Part shown: positions 57,900-64,000 of the stretch, one piece after another
How positions within the stretch are numbered: position 1 is the stretch's first letter
Layout: each line of letters starts with the position of its first letter
Source of the DNA: Macropodus opercularis
Taxonomy: Eukaryota; Chordata; Actinopteri; Anabantiformes; Osphronemidae
Direction: 5' to 3'
Length of the DNA stretch: 64,000 nt
Assembly: GCA_030770545.1 (NCBI GenBank)
Contig: CM061096.1
Span: 17,111,001 to 17,175,000 of the forward strand
The notes under the pieces: generated by a model
Databases searched by the model: none
Told to the model about the DNA's origin: nothing
What the model saw: only the letters and a program-made list of their open reading frames with translations
Translations under genes and position numbers: made by a program

Positions 57900-59324
57900 A
57901 AAAAATGAAGAAATGATAAATGTTTTTACCAAAGTGGTGAAATGTTCATAGTTCAGCACCACCACTGTTCTGAACTCAGAGGACACATGACCTTCGGTAC
58001 CTGGAAGCATGTGATGCCCTGTTTGACCCTGGACCAGACGTGTAACAGCAGACGAACTCACCGATTTACAGACCGATGGTGTTGACAGATCAGTTTGTAA
58101 AGTGCCAAGATGGAACCGGACAAACTCACCTGATGCTTCTTCAGCTACAAACTGTCGCATGTCACCTTTACTGGAGCAGCACACGCAGCGTTAAATCAGC
58201 CAATCACAGCCGCTGTTCGGGAAGGAATTTGTAACCACTGGGGAAAAGTCACATAGTTTAAAAATAAAGTCTTGATGCCACAGTAAGAAAATCTGATGCC
58301 ATCAGCTCTAGTATAACAAGGATCGAATTCATGACAGTTGTAGTAGAAAGTATTTGATCTCTGATTTAGATGTCCACAAAATGGGAATAGGCCTTAATAA
58401 GTGCAGGCTGAGGCAGGATGTCTAGGCCACGGCTTTACATGGTTTCTCTGTCTTATGTTTGAACTCTTGGCAAAAACAGGCTGTTCTCTCATTTCCAGGA
58501 AATCTATGTTGTACAAGTTCTTGGCGTGAGTAGTCACTAGTCACAGGTTGAGGGTTTAAAACCCACTCCTCGAAAGAGAGGAGCAGGAGAGTTCTGTCGC
58601 CTGCCTAAGAGATCATTTGTCTTCTGTGGCCTCCAGCTTCACCCCTGCAGGGAGGAAGAAGGTCACTTCGTATATCAGCCTTTTGCAGATTCTTAACCCC
58701 ACCACTGAGAATAAATTCATATGTATTCATCTGAACCTCGGCGCTGTGTCTGATTGAATTCTCTCTCGTTGGAACATCTCTGACGACGACAAAAAGGGAA
58801 AAAGGAAGCTCGTTGAGGACATCGGTCTGCCGGCTGGTTCCCGGACACAGAAACGTTGCGTGTGGCCACAGGTAGAAAGCGTTAAGCTTTTGTGTGGGGG
58901 AATGTTGGTACGATTGACTAAATGGGTGCTTTAAGAAAAGCATTTGGTGAAGGGAAGCCCCGTCGTGGAGATGCTGAAGGCATGAAGGCTCTTCTGCTAA
59001 TGCTGTAAATAACCAGCTGCATGTATGGTTTGTTTCTATTGTTTCTGTTACACGATGAATGATGCGTTCAGGTGACTGCTTGCACGGCTCTGCGTGGTGA
59101 ATTACGCCCGGTTACTCCCCGGTTACATTGAAAACACTTCAAATGTACTTGTTTTAAGCGCATGGAGGTTCTTGCAGAGACAACAGTACATGTGGGCGCT
59201 GGCAGTGGGTTTTGTTGTGCTCACCCAATCAGTGACGAATATTTAATACATTAGACTTTTGCTGCGAGTTGATAACGTGGGAAAGTTGCATTAGTCTGGG
59301 GCGGATCAACCCAGGTGTAAATTT

Positions 59325-59500
59325 TGCATGCATTCATTTCCCCGTAGGGGTCGCGGTGTGCCGGTCCCAGCCGTCTATGGGCCGCACGCATAGACACAAC
59401 CAGCCACAAGGCAGAGTTTCCAGTCAGCCTTTGTCTTTGGCCTGTGGGAGGAGGCCGCAGACACGGGGAGAACATGCGGACTCCACAGAAAGGCCCGGGA
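59325..59500 (-). repeat. diverged interspersed fish repeat (L2-like LINE 3' region)
   Basis: On the minus strand the segment reads CCTTTCTGTGGAGTCCGCAT, then TTCTCCCCGTGTCTGCGG, CCTCCCACAGGCCAAAGACA, and ends near CGCGACCCCTACGGGGAAAT. This order is the familiar 3' region of an abundant teleost LINE-type repeat. It is diverged and has no coding capacity. Confidence 0.6.
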
Positions 59501-61039
59501 GACGACAGTCGTAAATCAACAATATCGTGTCACGTGCTGTTCTGACAAAATGTTGTCAATGTAACGTTCAGAAAAAATTAAACTATACATTTTCCCACAA
59601 AAGTGACTTGATTCTCTGGATATTTGATTTATTCCCTTTGTCCTCCAACTGTTTCGAACCTTGCTTCATGATTTAAAGCATTTAAAGCACAAACAAACAG
59701 AATGAAACCTTTTCAGTGTTTTTACGCCGGGAAAGTCTCTGGATCTACATCTGTCAAAACATGGTTCTGTCCCACTTGTCCTTAGTTACTGATTGTTTCA
59801 TTACTGACTCGTCAGTTTGCCTTAAAACGTGTTTGCTGTAACTGAGAAACTGTAAAAGCTTCCAAACAGAAACCAGGGACCAGTTAACGCATGCTCCCTC
59901 TCACTGGTCTCTCTTTACCTGCAGCTGAAATAAACGCTTGACTCAACCTGCCCAGATTCTAAGACCAGTCTGCTTTGGTGTCTAACCCAGTGTTTGTCCT
60001 GATCAGCTGATGTCACTACAGCAAAGACACAAAACCATATGAAGCCAGTTGGTTAAACTGAACACGAAAAGAAGGATTAAGACTCATCTGTACAATATGG
60101 ATCAAATTAAAGTTTTTCAAAGAGAAATCAACCTAAAAACCGAATCTATCGTCGATGTTGAACACGAACACGAACAGATATGGAATAAATGACCCAGAGT
60201 GTGTTTCACAGTTTATGAATATTAGACCAGGACCTGAACACAGGACGGTTGGACCAGCACCAGTCGTTTCTATCGCTTCTGCGTTTTGCGTGACACCAAC
60301 TGTGCTTTTCTACGACTCGCTGGACTTTGAGTCACCTCTGTCTCCTGCAGGGAGGACGGAGCTGGGAGACGTGTCTGCAAAGCCTGGACAGGCCTGTTCT
60401 AAACCCTTTAACTCAATACTGTATATATAAATATATAGTCCACTACAAATATGCATGGACTTTAACCACTACATTGTTTTCATTGTGACAGTTTGACTCA
60501 CACTAAACTTAGCTTGTTGTTCACAACGTTAGCCCCGCCCCCTGCGCCAGAACTGACCAACGGTCTGAGCCGGAAAAAGATTAAAAACACATGAAATAAG
60601 GATTTGAACGGAGAAACCTGTTATTCACTCATTCATAGCTTGGTTGTTGTTTCAGCTCCAGTTTATTTGTTTACAGTTGTCTCTCTACAGACAAAACTTT
60701 GATGAGATCACAATATATTTAAGCTGCAAAAATGCTCCTTTGAAGGTTGTGATGAAATGATCAGAGTCTTGATAGAAGCCTCAGGCGCAGACGTTTCCTG
60801 GAACCAAGCGACCGGTGACAGTTGACAGATGCCACATGTTGAAGCTGCGTTTTGTTCGCTGTGGTTCGCTGCTCGTGATGAGGCAGCGCTTCAGGGACAC
60901 GCAGGTGATGCCGGTCAACTCACCTGCTCGTCTCCAGTTTATCTGCTGCGGCTCCGCCTCCAGGAAGCACAGCCCATATAAAGACAACCGCTTTGGTAAA
61001 CAGCGACTTTCTCCACAAGCTTCTGTCCAACGACCATCG

Positions 61040-64000
61040 ATGTCAGCGGCTGTGATCACGTTGTGTCGCTGGTGGAGGCGACTCAGCGGAAACAAGAGCA
61101 GCTGGGATGAGAATCTGGACGAAACCTTTCTGCTTCACACCAAATTGTCAGTAACTCGGTCCACGTCACCGTCTGAGCAAATACTCTACTTGTTTACGGT
61201 TTTTATTGTGTCTTTACCTTTTCAGCACGAATGAAATCCCGCTGTTCTACGCAGCGAAAGTCAACAGCGTTGGCTGCATCAGGAACCTGCTGCGGTACTC
61301 ACCCACCAGCGCAAGGGAGAGAGGTGAGGACGCGGTAGGACTATTATCACAGTAGGACTATTATCACAGTAGGACTAATATCACAGTAGGACTATTATCA
61401 CAGTAGGACTAATTATCACAGTAGGACTAATATCACAGTAGGACTATTATCACAGTAGGACTATTATCATATTAGGACTATTATCACAGTAGGACTATTA
61501 TCACAGTAGGACTAATTATCACAGTAGGGCTATTATCACAGTAGGACTAATTATCACAGTAGGACTAATTATCACAGTAGGACTAATATCACAGTAGGGC
61601 TATTATCACAGTAGGGCTATTATCACAGTAGGACTATTATCATAGTAGGACTAATTATCACATTAGGACTATTATCACAGTAGGACTATTATCATATTAG
61701 GACTATTATCACAGTAGGACTAATTATCACAGTAGGACTATTATGACAGTAGGACTATTATCAGATTAGGACTATTATCACAGTAGGACTAATTATCACA
61801 GTAGGACTAATTATCACAGTAGGACTAATTATCATATTAGGACTATTATCACAGTAGGACTAATTATGACAGTGGGACTATTATCACAGTAGGACTATTA
61901 TCACAGTAGGACTACTATCATATTAGGACTATTATCACAGTAGGACTATTATCATAGTAGGACTAATTATCACATTAGGACTATTATCACAGTAGGACTA
62001 TTATCATATTAGGACTATTATCACAGTAGGACTAATTATCACAGTAGGACTATTATGACAGTAGGACTATTATCACATTAGGACTATTATCACAGTAGGA
62101 CTAATTATCACAGTAGGACTATTATCATATTAGGACTATTATCACAGTAGGACTAATTATGACAGTGGGACTATTATCACAGTAGGACTACTATCATATT
62201 AGGACTATTATCACAGTAGGACTACAGAGAACTACAGTACTGCTGCGGTACTACTGCGGTACTACAGTACTACTACAGTACTACTGCGGTACTACAGTAC
62301 TACAGTACCACAGTACTACTACAGTACTACTGCGGTACTACAGTACTACAGTACTACAGTACTACTGCGGTACTACAGTACTACTGCGGTACTACAGTAC
62401 TACAGTGCTACTGCGGTACTATTACAGTACTACAGTACTACTGTGGTACTACAGTACTGCAGTACTACTGCGTACTACTACAGTACTACAGTACTACTGC
62501 GGTACTACTGTGGTACTACAGTACTGCAGTACTACTGCGGTACGACTACAGTACTGCAGTACTACTGCGGTACGACTACAGTACTGCAGTACTACTGCGG
62601 TACTACTACAGTACTACAGTACTACTGCGGTACTACAGTACTACAGTACTACTGCGGTACTACAGTACTGCAGTACTACTGCGGTACTACTACAGTACTA
62701 CAGTACTACTGCGGTACTACTACAGTACTGCAGTACTACTGCGGTACTACTACAGTACTACAGTACTACTGCGGTACTACAGTACTGCAGTACTACTGCG
62801 TACTACTAGTTCTCTGTCACCAGGTGCTCTCGGGGAGACGTCGCTTCACGTCGCCGTGATGAACGACAACCTGGAGGCTGCTGTGGCTCTGATGGACGGA
62901 GCTCCTGAGCTGGTGGACGAGCCGATGACGTCGGAGCTTTTCCAAGGTTGGTAGAGAAGCGACGCGTCGTCGTGTGGGGAAGGTTCTGGTTCCTTCACTG
63001 TGTGTCTGTGGTGTCTGGTCCAGGACTGACTCCGCTGCACATCGCCGCGATCAACCAGAACCTCGGTCTGGTCCGACTTCTCATCAGCCGCGGGGCCGAT
63101 GTGGCGGCGCCTCGGGCCACTGGCTTGTACTTCCAGAAGAGGAAAGGAGGACTCTTCTTCTATGGTACGGTAAGTCAGCGGCGGCTCAGACTGTAGAGGA
63201 ATCGCCACGGTGACGCCTTTCACTGGGTTCTGCAGGTGAGCACATCCTGTCTTTTGCTGCGTGTACCGGGAACAAAGACGTCATCTCCACCTTAATTGAT
63301 GCAGGAGCCAGCACCAGAGTCCAGGACTACAAAGGTAGGACGGATGCTTCCTGTCGGAGGACGACGGACTGATTACTAATGTGGACGTCAGTATTTTTGT
63401 GTAGTGAAAATACTTGAGTTTTCTTTTCTTGTCATCAGGAAACACTTTGCTTCACGTCCTGGTGCTGCAGCCCAACCAGGTGACGTCCTGCCGGACCATG
63501 GACCTGATTATGGCACACGATGCAGAGCTGAAGCAGTCGGTGCCGCTCGACATGGTGCCGAACGTCCGAGGCCTCACTGCGTTGAAACTGGCTGCTAAGA
63601 AGGGAAACGTTGTGGTGAGTGAAACGGGGCAGTGGAAGGTGAAGCCTGGCGTCAGTGTCTCACTGCTGTCACTGGTTTCTCAGGTATTTCAGCACCTGGT
63701 GAACAGACGCCGTGTGTTCCAGTGCAGCCTGGGACCTTTGACCTCCAACCTCTACGATCTGACAGAGATCGATTCGTGGGCTGACAACAAGTCGGTGCTG
63801 GAGGTCGTGGTCGTCAGTCGCCACAGAGAGGTACGACGCAAAGAGGTTCCTGGCGATGTGGGAACGGAGCCCAGACCACAGCAGACTCTTAGCGCCGAGC
63901 AGCGTCTTATCAGTCTGCTGGTGTGATCACGGAGCTCGATGCTGGTGGATGTGGGGAAGCGACCGTTGCTCGTCCCAGCGGGCGAAGGTCTCGGGCCCCA
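61040..64000 (+). CDS. trpv6: TRPV6 (TRPV5/6-type) epithelial calcium channel, 5' part
   Basis: Seven exons lie in the window: 61040-61146, 61226-61323, 62824-62946, 63024-63164, 63236-63334, 63439-63614 and 63684-63830. They give 297 codons ending at a complete codon with donor GTACGA; the rest, including the pore, lies beyond the window. The start MSAAVITLCRWWRRL is the first plausible ATG; SWDENLDETFLLHTK follows. The ankyrin-repeat domain is well preserved: GALGETSLHVAVMNDNLEAA, APELVDEPMTSELFQG, TPLHIAAINQN, ATGLYFQKRKGGLFFYGEH, LSFAACTGN, GNTLLHVLVLQPN, and FQHLVNRRR then GPLTSNLYDLTEIDS. TRPV6 is the apical calcium-selective channel of fish gill ionocytes and gut. Teleosts generally have one TRPV5/6-type gene, named trpv6. 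Intron 2 (1.5 kb) is almost wholly two minisatellites. Confidence 0.93.
61330..62225. repeat. minisatellite AGTAGGACTATTATCAC (17-18 bp) in trpv6 intron 2
   Basis: About 50 head-to-tail copies of GTAGGACTATTATCACA occur. Common variants are TAATTATCAC, TATTATCATA, TATTATGACA, and ATTAGGAC for AGTAGGAC. The variants recur in blocks, suggesting segmental duplication inside the array. Confidence 0.97.
62226..62812. repeat. GTACTACTGCGGTACTACA-type minisatellite in trpv6 intron 2
   Basis: Directly after the first array come near-perfect copies mixing ACAGTACTACTGCGGTACT and ACTACAGTACTGCAGTACT units, rich in the palindrome GTAC. It keeps two plus-strand frames open for more than 130 codons, with simple Tyr/Thr/Leu/Gln-rich translations that are not genes. 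Confidence 0.97.

Larger units (their letters stand above)
57212..61039. other. wipf2 3' UTR and intergenic region to trpv6
   Basis: AATAAA at 58263-58268 could end wipf2 transcripts. A perfect hairpin occurs at 57868-57899 and a repeat copy at about 59325-59500. No coding exon was seen. Confidence 0.5.

Noticed and set aside
61330..62812. Regular repeats suggestive of a CRISPR array
   Set aside because: The units are contiguous tandem copies without unique spacers and lie in an intron of a vertebrate gene.
62405..62859. Two overlapping open frames of more than 130 codons in trpv6 intron 2
   Set aside because: They exist only because the repeat unit lacks stops; the translation is a low-complexity Tyr/Thr/Leu/Gln repeat.

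Overview
This is vertebrate genomic DNA, almost certainly from a compact teleost fish genome. Every gene is split by GT-AG introns, many of only 75-110 bases. Simple repeats are abundant. There are relics of fish interspersed repeats, and the gene content is typical vertebrate. No bacterial, phage or viral gene was seen. Exon boundaries were read by eye. For every complete model except znf653, the exon lengths add up to an intact reading frame.

Layout from left to right: tlcd4 (+, CDS 1694-5081); calponin-1-like cnn1 (+, 11066-14298); tmem205 (+, 16492-17205); rab3d (+, 19788-22010); erythropoietin receptor epor (+, 24295-26721); swsap1 (-, 28845-27788); znf653 (+, 29142-32703, with an apparent one-base frameshift); a tspan1-like tetraspanin (+, 35420-36656); a decayed cytosolic sulfotransferase pseudogene (-, about 38718-38293); the clock nuclear receptor nr1d1/Rev-erb (+, 40194-45137); a ZWINT-like kinetochore protein (-, 51000-48121); wipf2 (+, 52194-57211); and the 5' half of the epithelial calcium channel trpv6 (+, 61040 to the window end).

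From known human maps, the middle block (cnn1, tmem205, rab3d, epor, swsap1, znf653) matches 19p13.2. nr1d1 plus wipf2 match 17q21. tlcd4 next to a calponin mirrors the human TLCD4-CNN3 pair on 1p21. The window therefore joins several ancestral linkage blocks. The genes do not form one pathway. They cover smooth-muscle actin regulation (cnn1), secretory traffic (rab3d), cytokine signalling (epor), recombination (swsap1), transcription (znf653, nr1d1), mitosis (zwint-like), actin assembly (wipf2) and calcium uptake (trpv6). Two divergent gene pairs, swsap1/znf653 and zwint-like/wipf2, probably share promoters.

Non-coding content of note includes a consensus CArG box in cnn1 intron 1, a 13-bp palindrome carrying two CCAAT boxes upstream of cnn1, E-boxes upstream of nr1d1 and wipf2, and a LINE 3' fragment flanked by (TA)n tracts. 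There is also a polypyrimidine array in nr1d1 intron 1, two back-to-back minisatellites filling trpv6 intron 2, and two perfect hairpins in gene-poor DNA. I found no evidence of a wholly new multi-gene system. The most notable items are the C-terminally extended ZWINT-like gene with a cryptic last exon, the hidden sulfotransferase pseudogene, the in-frame alternative donor in wipf2 and the znf653 frameshift.
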